In this document: in pieces, positions 35,151 to 45,600 of the stretch
Layout of the letters: each line of letters starts with the position of its first letter
Numbering within the stretch: the first letter of the stretch is position 1
NCBI GenBank assembly: GCA_026874595.1
Contig: CM049310.1
Coordinates: 36,287,558 to 36,351,557, forward strand
DNA from: Sipunculus nudus
Lineage: Eukaryota > Annelida > Sipuncula > Golfingiida > Sipunculidae
Length of the DNA stretch: 64,000 nucleotides
Direction: 5' to 3'
Notes under the pieces: model-generated
Databases searched by the model: none
What the model saw: the letters and a program-made list of their open reading frames with translations, nothing else
What the model was told of the DNA's origin: nothing
Translations under genes and position numbers: made by a program

Positions 35151-36684
35151 ATGCCCCCGCCACAAAGTGGCCGGGGCATATAGTTTTACCCATGTCCGTC
35201 ATTCCGTCATTCCTTCATTCCGAAATGAAACAGTTGTACGGACTTTTTTTCGCAATGCCTGCAGATATTGGCCTGATTTTTGGTATGTGGGCAGATATAG
35301 ACCAGTTACAGATCGAGTTCGCGTTTCGTCCCGGTTGACCTACTTTTGACCGTTTACGGCTCCTAAACTTAGAAAATTTCATGAAAAATAGAAATATTCA
35401 TGACAGATACACATGTACGGACTTTTTTCGCAATGCCTGCAGATATTGGCCTGATTTTTGGTGTGTGAGCAGATATAGACCAGTTACAGATCGAGTTCGC
35501 GTTTCGTCCCGGTTGACCTACTTTTGACAGTTTTACGGCTCCTAAACTTAGAAAATTTCATGAAAAATAGAAATATTCATGACAGATACACATGTACGGA
35601 CTTTTTTCGCAATGCCTGCAGATATTGGCCTGATTTTTGGTGTGTGAGCAGATATAGACCAGTTACAGATCGAGTTCGCGTTTCGTCCTGGTTGACCTAC
35701 TTTTGACCGTTTTACGGCTCCTAAACTTAGAAAATTTCATGAAAAATAGAAATATTCACGACAGATACACATGGACAGACTTTTTTTCGCAATGCCTGCA
35801 GATATTGGCCTGATTTTTGGTGTGTGAGCAGATATAGACCAGTTACAGATCAAGTTCGCATTTCGTCCTGGTTGACCTACTTTTGACCGTTTTACGGCTC
35901 CTGAACATAGAAAATTTCATGAAAAATATGAAATTTCATGACAAATACACATGTACGGTTTTTTTTCTCAGTGCCTGCAGATATTGGCCTGATTTTTGGT
36001 GTGTTGGCAGATAATGACCAGTTACAGATGGAGTTCGCGTTTTGCCCCAGTTGACCTATTTTTGACCGTTTGGCGGTGCTCTCACATAGAAAATTTCATA
36101 AAAAAGTGCACATGTATGGACTTTTTTTCGCAGTGCCTGCAGATATGGGCCTGATTTTTGGTGTGTAGGCAGATAATGACCAGTTACAGATCGAGTTCCT
36201 GTTTTGTCTCAGTTGACCTACTTTTGACCATTTGACTGCTCCTGAACATAGAAAGTTTCATGAAAAATATAAATTTTCATAACAAATGCATATGTACTGA
36301 CTTTTTTTCCTCAATGCCTGCAGATACCACCCTGATTTTTTGTGTGTGGGCAGATAATGACAGTTACAGATTGAGTTTGCGTTTCATCCTGGTTGACCTA
36401 CTTTTGATTGTTTTACGGATCCTAAAAATAGAAAATTTCATGAAAGACAGAAATTTTTATGGAAAATGCACATGTATGGACTTTTTTCACAATGCCTGCA
36501 TATACTGGCATGATTTTTGGTGTGTTGCTTGATAATGACCCGTTACAGATCGAGTTTGCATTTTGCCCTTGTTGACCTACTTTTGACCATATGACACCTC
36601 CTGAACTTAAAAAATTTTCCAAATTTTACAAATGTTTCTAATTTGCCCAAGGCGGGGGCATTCGTGTCGTTCCGACACATCTAG
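35151..36684 (+). mobile_element. Non-autonomous element with 180-bp core repeats (pearl/HINE-like), inserted in LINE ORF1, copy A
   Basis: The left end after a T-run is ATGCCCCCGCCACAAAGTGG, a hairpin that pairs with GTGGCCGGGGCAT, followed by GTCCGTCATTCCGTCATTCC. Eight monomers of about 180 bp follow, each with TGCCTGCAGATATTGGCCTG, CAGTTACAGATCGAGTTCGC and TTGACCTACTTTTGACC. The right end is GGCGGGGGCATTCGTGTCG, with a hairpin GTGTCGTTCCGACAC and ATCTAG before a T-run. The hairpin plus CTAG-T end is Helitron/Helentron-like, and the tandem core fits the pearl/HINE elements known in bivalves. That class is an inference. There is no coding capacity. Confidence 0.75.
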
Positions 36685-37178
36685 TTTTTCAGTTTTTTCA
36701 TCGGGTGATTCTGGCCAGTCATTCAAAATTCTAACACAGGTGCGCCTGGAGTATTGCTGCTGATGATCGAGTTGATCAAACAGATTCTCCACAGTTGAGG
36801 TCAAGGACTGTACCTGACCTTCAAGTACGCACACGCGCTCCTCCAGCTCCTTGGTTCTGGTGTTAACTGCAGTGTCTATTATATTTCTCAATGCATCTTG
36901 CACCGAGTCTGTGGAGAGAGCATTCATTAAGAATCGGGTAAATTTGTCCGATTCAATTGACTCAAGTGGGTCCATTTCTCTCTCACTGTCTGTCCGGATT
37001 TCCTGGCGCATTTGGGAAAGCGGTTGCTCCTCTGAATCGCAACTCTCATTTGTATTCTGTTTTTTTGTAAGTTGATTGGGAGAATTTGTAGAGGAGTCAC
37101 TCAAAACTCTCTTAGGAGTGTCCTTGGATTTATGGGGGTCTACCCGGGGGGCAGGGGTTTTGTTACGAACTTTCGGTG
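36685..37178 (-). pseudogene. LINE ORF1 remnant, central part (copy A)
   Basis: An open frame between the two insertions reads from PKSKDTPK-like basic sequence through an acidic linker to a coiled coil (ELEERVCVLEGQVQSL) and QQQYSRRTCVRILND, the typical border between coiled coil and RNA-binding domain in L1/Tx1 ORF1 proteins. It breaks at 36685, where the 1.5-kb element sits. Confidence 0.8.
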
Positions 37179-37396
37179 CAGGGGCGGATCCAGGATTTCG
37201 GAAAAGGGGGGGTGGTGTCCAACCCAGGAAGACTAATGAAACCCTAAAAAAAGGTCCCCAGTTCTGGAAAGGGGGGTCCAGGCCGCAAAATTTCGTCTGA
37301 AGCCCTTAAAAAAACGTTTTTTCCGGTGAAAAGGGGGGGGGGGGGTGGTCTGGACCCCTTGGACCCCCCCCCCCCCCCGGATCCGCTTCTGCGGTG
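37174..37396. mobile_element. Small TIR transposon (MITE) inserted near the start of LINE ORF1, copy A
   Basis: The element spans 37179-37391, with ends CAGGGGCGGATCC and GGATCCGCTTCTG and a perfect 5-bp target duplication CGGTG at 37174-37178 and 37392-37396. It is related, in reverse orientation, to the copy at 466-673. Taking out the element and one CGGTG leaves the LINE frame in phase on both sides. Confidence 0.85.
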
Positions 37397-37433
37397 CACC
37401 CTGTGATCCTCGAGCTCTATTGTTACTAGACAT
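37397..37433 (-). pseudogene. LINE ORF1 remnant, first codons (copy A)
   Basis: Minus-strand ATG at 37431-37433 opens MSSNNRARGSQGAP, which runs into the MITE. The same frame resumes past the MITE with KVRNKTPAPRV. The short length limits certainty, but the phase is preserved. Confidence 0.6.
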
Positions 37434-38640
37434 TGTGATGTAATCTTAACCTTACTGTTATAACAAATGCAAGTGCGTGCCACGTCGTCAGCGGACCGTG
37501 GCCAATGTAAACTCTGTGAACGACACTTGTTATATTATGTAGTGTTGTCCAATAAAATAAAGCAGTGAAATTAATTGTTTGAAAATTAAGTTGGAAGATA
37601 TATTGATAGAATGAAGAATAAATGCAAAAACTATACTGTCCTGTTTTAAAAAGAGGCCTTCAGAGTCGCACTGAAGGGTATAGTGTGCCAGGTTGGCACA
37701 GGTTACTCAGTACAATATCCACTAATTACGCTAAAATTAGATCACCTTTAGTGTTCATGCTTTCACACCTACTAAAGATAAGTATGCTACATATATTGGT
37801 GAAATATAACTATTCTTCGGCAACAATAACCTTTTCAATATTTCCAAAAACAGCGGAGCCGATCTTACCTTGCCATTACTCCTGAAGTTCATTATTAGTA
37901 TGATTATTCTTATTATTTTTATTATTATTATTCACGCCAGGATGGTTTCGCTTTCATTAGACTACTCCAGTGATAATAGTGTATGACAGGTACCAGTCTT
38001 CGACTCGACAAGCAGGAGCTCCTCAGTACGTCATTGGGATCTCCCAAATAGCGGCGTGGTTCTAACCCGTGGTTGCTGAGTGTAAAATGTACTCCACATA
38101 TACCTCTCTTTTCTCATCATTCGACAGGACCGGAGATTCGTTAGTACCCAGTTCATGATTCACGCCTGATCTCATAACTTAGGGAGACCCCTGGATAATA
38201 CCGGGTAACTCGGGTTTTAACATGCTGTCAGTAACTTACAGCGATAGCGCAGCAAAGCTTATTTTTCATAGGGGCCTGATATACAAAGCAAAATATATGT
38301 GTGTGCGTGCGTGTGTAGGATGGAGTCGGCATTAGGAAGGGACAGGGTCGGCCAGCATGTTCCAGCGGCTGATACAAAAGAATCCATGAACCAGTTGGCA
38401 ATAATAAATTGATTTGTAGCTCTACATTTTGACATCAACTCATTATTCCCCAAATCTTCAGATGAAGCAATTTCCCCATTGATCCAAAGCGTTACGTTCA
38501 CTTTTAGCAACTTCTGAAAAACCAAGTCATGAAATATGGACAACCAAATAATTTGCATTTCAGTAATGCAATCAATCAATCAATTAATCAATCGATCATA
38601 AATGAACCAAAGTGGTTCGACAAAGTGGTTCGACATACCC
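37434..38640. other. Non-coding stretch without recognised genes (copy A)
   Basis: Possible LINE 5' UTR at the left, then sequence with no repeat shared with the rest of the window. A 106-codon open frame at 38259-38579 on the minus strand has no similarity I recognise. The copy B counterpart lies beyond the window. Confidence 0.5.
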
Positions 38641-38644
38641 TGCG

Positions 38645-40610
38645 GCCCCTACACAATATTGGTATAAAATAAATTAATAAAATAATAAATAAAAATAAAA
38701 ACCTGACGTCTACCAACTAAAAAGGGTCAACCAAGCACTGTAAGAACTATAACATATACCACAAACCATTGGGCCCTGCGTGGTCGGCATGGCATACCCA
38801 GCGGGCCCAGTTCATTATTCGTAAATTAATTAATGAAATAAAAACCTGCGGTCCGAAAAATAAAAAGTGTTACACTCCAATATTTTGGGCATCAACCTAC
38901 GCGATGTAAGGTCTATAACATGCATAAACAATTGGGCCAAAAGTGGTCTGGCATACCCAGCGGGCCAGTTCATTTTTCGTAAATTAATTAAATTCAGAAT
39001 GAACAAAAAATCTTTGGTCAAAAAACTTAAACGTGTAATTAACTCACCAATATTTTGGGCATCAACCACGTCATGTTAGGTCTATACCATAAACCATTAG
39101 GGCCAAAGTTGTCTGGCAAGCCCAGCGGGACCAGTTCATTATTCGTAAATTACTAGTAATGAAATAGAAAATAAAAAAAAAAAAACTGTGGTCCCAAAAC
39201 TAAAAAGTGTTACACTCTAATATTTTGGGCATCAACTACGCCATATAAGGTCTATAACATACACCACAAACCATTCGGCCCTAAGTGGTCTGGCATGTCC
39301 AGCGGGCAGATGCAGTTCATTATTCGTAAATTAATTAAATTCAGAATAAAAAAAAGATCTGTGGTCCCAAAACTTAAAAGTGTTACACTCCATATAATTT
39401 TGGAATCAACCACGCCTTGCAAGGTCTATAACATACACCATGAACCATTGGGGCCTATAGTGGTCTTGCATGCCCAGCGGGCCCAGTTGATTATTCGTTA
39501 ATTAACTAAATAAAAAATTAAATTAAAACCTCTGGTAAAAAAAAAGTGTTACACTTCAATATTTTGGGCATCAACCACGCCATGTAAGGTCTATAACATA
39601 CATCACAAACCAGTGGGCCCTAGGTGGTCTGGCATACCCAGCGGGCCTATATGCAGTTCATTATTCGTAAAGTAATTAAATTCAGAATGAAATAAAAACC
39701 TGTGGTCGAAAAACTGAAAAGTGTTACACTCCAATATTTTGGGCATCAACCACGCCATGTATAAGTTCTTAACATACACCATAAACCATTGGAGCCTAAG
39801 TGGTCTGGCAAAACCCAGAACCCAGTTCATTTTTCGTAAATTAATTAATTAAATAAAAACCTGTGGTCGAAAAACTGAAAAGTGTTACACTCCAATATTT
39901 TGGGCATCAACCACGCCATGTATAAGTTCTTAACATACACCATAAACCATTGGAGCCTAAGTGGTCTGGCAAAACCCAGAACTCAGTTCATTTTTCGTAA
40001 ATTCATTAATTAAATAAAAACCTGTTGTCCAAAAAACTAAAAAGTGGTACACTCCAATATTTTGGGCATCAACCACGCCATGTATAAGTTCTTAACATAC
40101 ACCATAAACCATTGGAGCCTAAGTGGTCTGGCAAAACCCAGAACTCAGTTCATTTTTCGTAAATTCATTAATTAAATAAAAACCTGTTGTCCAAAAAACT
40201 AAAAAGTGGTACACTCCAATATTTTGGGCATCAACAACGCCAATCAAGGCCTTTAACATACACCATAAACCATTTGAGCCTAAGTGGTCTTGCACGCCCA
40301 GCGGGCCGAGTTCATTATTCGTAAATTAATTTATTAAATAAGAAAATTAAATAAAAACCTGTGTTCCAAAAACTAAAAAGTGTGACACTCCAATATTTTG
40401 GGCATCAACCACGCCTTGTAAGGTCTATAACATACTCTATCAACCACTGAGGCCTAAGTGGTCTTGCGTGCCTAGCGGACCCAGTTTATTATTCGTAAAT
40501 TAAATAAATAAATAAATAAATAAATAAAAACTAAAAAGTGTTACACTGATTTTTTTCGTCAACAACGCCCTGTCCAGTCTAACATACACAACAAACCATG
40601 GGGCACTAAA
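38645..40610. repeat. Satellite array of about 170-bp units, about 12 units
   Basis: Each unit carries AACCATTGGGCCTAAGTGG, CCCAGCGGGCCCAGTTCATT, ATTCGTAAATTAATTAA, AAAAGTGTTACACTCCAATA and TTTTGGGCATCAACCACGCC. Starts of the AACCATTGG motif lie near 38764, 38929, 39094, 39269, 39442, 39607, 39782, 39944, 40108, 40271, 40442 and 40595. The three units from about 39740 to 40230 are much more alike than the rest, pointing to recent local amplification. Confidence 0.9.
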
Positions 40611-41510
40611 ACCCCAGTCAAATATGAAAATACGACCGGTTTGTGACAGGTTACGACCACCTTCGACTTGATAATCGTAGGTAGTCTTAAAAAGGTCGTA
40701 GGACAAGTGTAAACTAGTCGCAAGAAGTCGTAGGTTGTCTAAATTAGCCGTGAGTACTCCTAACCAGTCGTAAGTGGAATGGATTTCTACGATTAATCGG
40801 CAGTGGTCTTGGGGAGATCGTTGGTATTCTTATGATGTCATACTACTAATTTACGGGTGGTCGTAGGAAGTCTTATGTGATCGGTAACAATCAGAGCTAC
40901 CGAGCGGTCGCAGACTGGTACCGACTAGTCGTACGATAGGTCGTGACACAGGCTTCGACCAGCTACCGAATGGTTAAAATGACATAACCAGAAGCAATAT
41001 TATTTCACACTATTAGTTCAGTTTTGCTTTAAACAAAAGTATCCCAGCAAAACCATTCCAGCACACAGTCTGATTTCCCCGCATACGACTGTTTAACACC
41101 TTGTTATAGCCTTGTGTGTTGGTAAACACAGTTTTTACCATAACAAGGCCGCGTGACCGGAGGTCCGATTAAGAGGAGCAACACGCGGTGTTTCAGCTAG
41201 CGGGAACATGTATTACATTTTTTAGCCAGGTCAGTCATGGCATCTACTGATTGGCACGTGTTGTGGCCTGGCAAAGCAAACGGCCCGATGCCCTTTGTTT
41301 ATGTTTACACCTGCGATCGCACCCGGTTCAATGTTTTTAACACTCGTTTACAGGAGTAAGCAAACGGTTTCAAGGCAATATTTTGGCAGGTACAGATTTA
41401 TTTTAAAGGGAAGAAGCTGTTTTTCGTGTTAACTCAACATGCTTTATAGGTGATTGGGCGACTGTTGGTACGATAAGTCGTATACGATGAGTCGTGAATA
41501 CGTGACTGGC
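40611..41510. repeat. Region with scattered GTCGTA motifs
   Basis: AGTCGTA/GGTCGTA and the reverse TACGACC/TACGATT occur many times at 40630-40980 and again at 41450-41505 (CGATAAGTCGTATACGATGA), bracketing a more unique middle part. This could be one transposon with sub-terminal repeats, but clear ends were not found. Confidence 0.45.
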
Positions 41511-41513
41511 ACA

Positions 41514-41744
41514 TTAAGAGATACATATAGGATCGAGATTGTTACAAATGCATTCCAGAAGGCAGTGAGATGCGTTGAGTGCTCCTGTACCTTTTTGGAA
41601 TGCAGACTGCTTGGCTTCAGGAAAAGCAATCCCTGAAATGGTAAAATGTTTATTTAAACGAATGTGCAAAACATTTTCAAACATTATATATATATACAGC
41701 AATAAGGTTATTTCTCTATAATTGTCTGGATTGGTCCGACTTTT
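41514..41744 (-). pseudogene. Non-LTR reverse transcriptase fragment
   Basis: The minus-strand frame reads NPDNYREITLL, then FENVLHIRLNKHF, FPEAKQSAFQKGTGALNAS and LLECI. This is the order of the first reverse-transcriptase blocks of LINEs (NYRGITLL, AFRKG). A TATATA stretch sits inside it and both ends are truncated. It cannot be assigned to the LINE at 33.5-37.4 kb. Confidence 0.75.
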
Positions 41745-42327
41745 TAGTTCACTCTGTGAACTTATGCCATGGCGCAGCGTCCGCCGTCCACTGTCCACTG
41801 TCCACTGTCAACTGTCCACCGTCTGTTACTAAATATCTCAACAGCCAAAGCAGCAGCCTTCATGAAACTTTGCAGAATTACTGATCATGGGATGGACATT
41901 CAAAAATAAGCTTTTGGTGGCGCCACCTATGTTGACCTACTTTCTACGGGACGAAAGGGTCTTTTCCACTTTTTCCAAGATATGTCATAAAGTAATAATA
42001 TTTTGGCCTTCATATCATAGTCAGCAGTTCCTTAGAGGAAGGGGAATCATTTGTGTGTAAATTCAGTCAAGTCATTTTCAAGATGGCAACTCTACGGAAC
42101 TTCAAATTGTGTCGATTGCAAAATTTGACAACTTGATGTGTTTCCATACATGATGTATTGTCTGTTACCAAATATCTTAGGAATTGCTGCAGCCTTCAGT
42201 TTCAAATTTCACAGATATATTGATCATGTGACTGCAAATTGATTTTGACCTCCAGGTGGCGCCACCTGTGTTGACCTACTTTCTGCAGGACAAATGGTCT
42301 TTTCCACTTCTTCCAAAATAAGTAATA
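41741..42327 (+). mobile_element. Family E repeat, cut by the duplication junction
   Basis: It starts TTTTTAGTTCACTCTGTGAACT, a T-run plus a perfect 7-bp hairpin, then a GTCC-type microsatellite (GTCCACTGTCCACTGTCCAC) and two units of about 340 bp that share GGTGGCGCCACCT, TTGACCTACTTTCT and GGTCTTTTCCACTT. It breaks off exactly where copy B begins. Confidence 0.7.
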
Positions 42328-42528
42328 ATATCATATTGCCAATATTAAAACCATAAATAATCTAACTGACAACAAAGGTATCCCAGCTGCTTTTTTTCTG
42401 AACCTCATTTCAATGGTTCAAAAAGAACTGGCCTTATTTATATATTATGAATAAAGATAACTGATTCTCAAACATCTGCTTCCATTAGAAATTACATCTT
42501 TTTTTTTCCTTTGCAGGTCACTTGGCAA

Positions 42529-42645
42529 CTAGGCAGCAATGCTATTTTTGATGTATGCTTTCCTTGCAGGATGTTCCTCACAGGGCCGGGGTATGGCTGT
42601 CCACACAGGTTGACCAATGAAATAACGATTGGCTTTGATGTAGTC
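42529..42645 (-). CDS. ADI1: ADI1 copy B, exon 4 and stop
   Basis: Residues 141-178 and TAG. It carries the only coding difference from copy A, a silent change at 42606. Confidence 0.95.
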   Translation of the reverse strand, partial: DYIKANRYFIGQPVWTAIPRPCEEHPARKAYIKNSIAA

Positions 42646-45600
42646 CTGGAACAATAAAATGAATTAATGACCATTTTATGTATTTATGTAAATCATCATC
42701 CCAAAAGAACTTTATAACATCCTTAGAAAAGATAATCCTATGTTATTTATTTCTGTAAAGCAGCAAAAAAAAAAGAAACTAGATTTGTCAATGTGATTAC
42801 ATCTGACATATGTCCTTCCACTGTTTATAATATGAAAATTACCTTTATAACTAATAACCAAATATCATAAATCATCTTTGTCTGTTTCTGTGTCTCTTTC
42901 AGTGCAGTTCCTCTTCTATGTACGAGATATCAGAATCTCAACCATTTAATGTCAGATTTACACAAAATTTGTTGAATGTGTGGACAAAAGGCAAGAAAAT
43001 TTCACCACAGTTTGGAAATTGGATATATTGGTAGTTTTCTCAGTGGGTTAGAGAGGACTCCCACTGGTGCTGACATCTGGGGTAGAAATTTGGTACTGTG
43101 AAGGCAGGTGGGTTTTGTAGAAGGAGAGAGTGGTTAATGCAGGAGTTATGTAATCTCCAAGTCCTGTCTAGTTAAAGCCTGCAGTAATAACCTTTGACCT
43201 CTCCTGACCTTTTTATCCAGTGTGAAGCGGTGGTAGATGCCGGCAGGAAGAATAATCATGTCTCCTTTCTGCATCTCCATCCGGATCCACCGGTCTTGGT
43301 AATCACGGGCATCAAAGTAACCAGAACCATCAATAACCAGTCGAATCTCATCATCTGCATGGATATGCTCCTCAAAGAACATCTTTATCTGAAAATAATA
43401 ACACTTTCTCTCATTGTGTTTCCAATTGGTACATCTCTAATGCTGTTGAAAAGAACTGTTAGAAGTGAACAGAATGATAATTAGATACTAATATGTCCTG
43501 CATGTACAACAGTTGTGTGTATGTATTAAGGCCATAGAATTTCTTCACTACAAATCAACCAGAGAAAATTCATGAGGTGGATGTGCTGTGAAAAAACATG
43601 ACAAAATGACAACTTTATCTCTAATAAGACAATCAAATTCCTAGACTTCTCCATGATTTGTGTATTTTTTCTCAGATTTCCTGACTTTTGTTAACTGGGA
43701 AAAGGATACTAATTTTTCCTCTGAGACTAAGGACTATGCATGATTTTTGGGGTCAAATGCATGTTATCACAGGTATTATTCAAATTAGAATAAAGACAAT
43801 AAAATAGGCAAAAAAAGTTGATTTCTCAGGCACAACTTGCATCAATTTTGCCCCCCCCCCCCCCACCCACTTCTGTTATTTTGATTTTCATTATATATTT
43901 ACGGACTTTGAGCTGAAGCTCCTTGTACATTTCTAACAAGAAAACAAAAAAACAAGATTTATTAACATTTAGTTTTGTTATATGCTTCTACCTGTTCAGC
44001 AAAACATTTCTCCTTTTATAATTTTGTTTCCTGATATAGGAAATTTTACTGACATTATATGATAAAATGGTAAAAAATTCATCTTCCCTCTGATTTCTGA
44101 AAGAGTGCCTAGGAACCCAACCTTCACCTTTTTTGCCTTATAAACATTATTAAATTCTTAATTAATGTTTAATGCAATGTTTAGTGTTACCTTCTTTAGG
44201 TAGTCAGGTATATCTTTGTGCAGCGTAAGCTGATCTTCATAACTGTAGCCATTCTTCTTTCGGATTTCCTGGAGCTGCTCATCATTCATGTAGTCATCTG
44301 CATTAATCTGCAATGATAAGACAGTAACACTGTTACAAGGTAAATAAATGATCATTCCACATTAATCTGTAAAAAAATAACATTATAACACTGTTATAAA
44401 GTAAACACTAATTCCACATAAATTTGTAATGGTAACACTGTAACACTTTACAGGTTAATAATAATTCCACTTTTCATGTGCATAAAGCCCTGCAGAATAT
44501 TGTGTAAACTGTATTGTATCATTTGCTACTGAATTGTTGAGTCTTCAGCCTATTATTTGACTCTTCATATATGACAAAATACCATGTCTTGCCTGCAGCT
44601 AGGTGACTTGTAACCACACCCAGCCTGGCTGTGTGTGGCCCTTTTTAATGAGCCTTAATATTAATATACCAATGAGTGTGGTATCACCTTGTGCATTAAA
44701 CTCCATAAGACAAACATGTGACACCTGCTCTCATTGGTTCAATAACTACGTTTCTGATGCAGAACGAAGGATATGACACACGTGAGCTGGTGTCCTGGTG
44801 TTATCAGGCCAGCGAGGGTGGGTATCATGTTTAAATTTGGAGCTGGATGCACAATGCCATATCACACTCTCATTTCTCTGATTATGTGGCTTTGCTCTGA
44901 GCCCTCATGGGTGGTCAGACCCATCATTTGAGGAATGTACTTTCCAGACACTTGTGTGACCTATCCACCGCAGGTGTTTTGGACAGGGAATACAGCCTCA
45001 TATGTGCAGACCTTGTGAGCAGAGTACTGTGTCATTCAACAATACACAACTCAATGCATAAAATCAGGAGCCACCTAACTGATGCAGGTTGTGCATAAGT
45101 GCATAGACTTTGGTAGTACATGTCCAAAATTGCTGGCAAATTTTGTGAAAATAATTAGAATTTAGAAAAATTTGGTCCCAAAGGGACATTTTTAAAGTTA
45201 GTTTACAAATGTATGCTTTTACTACAATGGTTAATTACATGTACAGCAACCGATGAGGTGCAAAGCTTGTATACACAGTATTATTTTCATGGAATATTTT
45301 GTTAGTAGTTCGCAAATGTACACAGGTCTTTAACATAAGAGACAGATATTTATCCATTGGACTCAAGATGGAGTTGGCCTGATTTCTCAAGTCCTTGCCT
45401 CCTAGTCCAAGTAAATGTCTGAGTCCAGGACCCTTTCATCCAAGTCTTGAGTCTGAGACCCTTAAACAGTGGACTCGAGGTCAATTCCAGACTCAAGCAC
45501 CACATCACTGAATCATAATATAGATTATGTTTATACTTTTCTACTTAAATGTCTCCACAAAGTACCATGAGATTTTTAGAATCAGAATTAGATTTCTCTT

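Larger units (their letters stand above)
15569..42327 (+). repeat. Tandem segmental duplication, copy A (26.76-kb unit)
   Basis: The unit 15569-42327 is repeated head to tail from 42328. Sequence left of 15569 differs from sequence left of 42328 except for three shared bases (ATA), so the left edge is placed within 3 bp. The offset between copies is 26,759 at the left, 26,758 from about 22.1 kb, 26,759 again after 30.95 kb and 26,737 after the CA/TA array near 32.5 kb. Alignment by eye shows about twenty single-base differences in 21.7 kb, roughly 0.1 percent. It contains a full ADI1 gene, a broken LINE, a large minisatellite and a satellite array. Confidence 0.95.

Noticed and set aside
35151-36684. 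Regularly spaced repeats, considered as a CRISPR-like array
   Set aside because: The monomers are contiguous units of about 180 bp without unique spacers in a eukaryotic transposon context. The same reasoning excludes the 31-bp minisatellite and the 170-bp satellite.
38259-38579. Minus-strand open frame with a WFMDS motif, considered as a first exon of ADI1
   Set aside because: The rest lacks the conserved residues of the ADI1 start, and the true exon 1 was found at 29765-29887 with a donor in the right phase.
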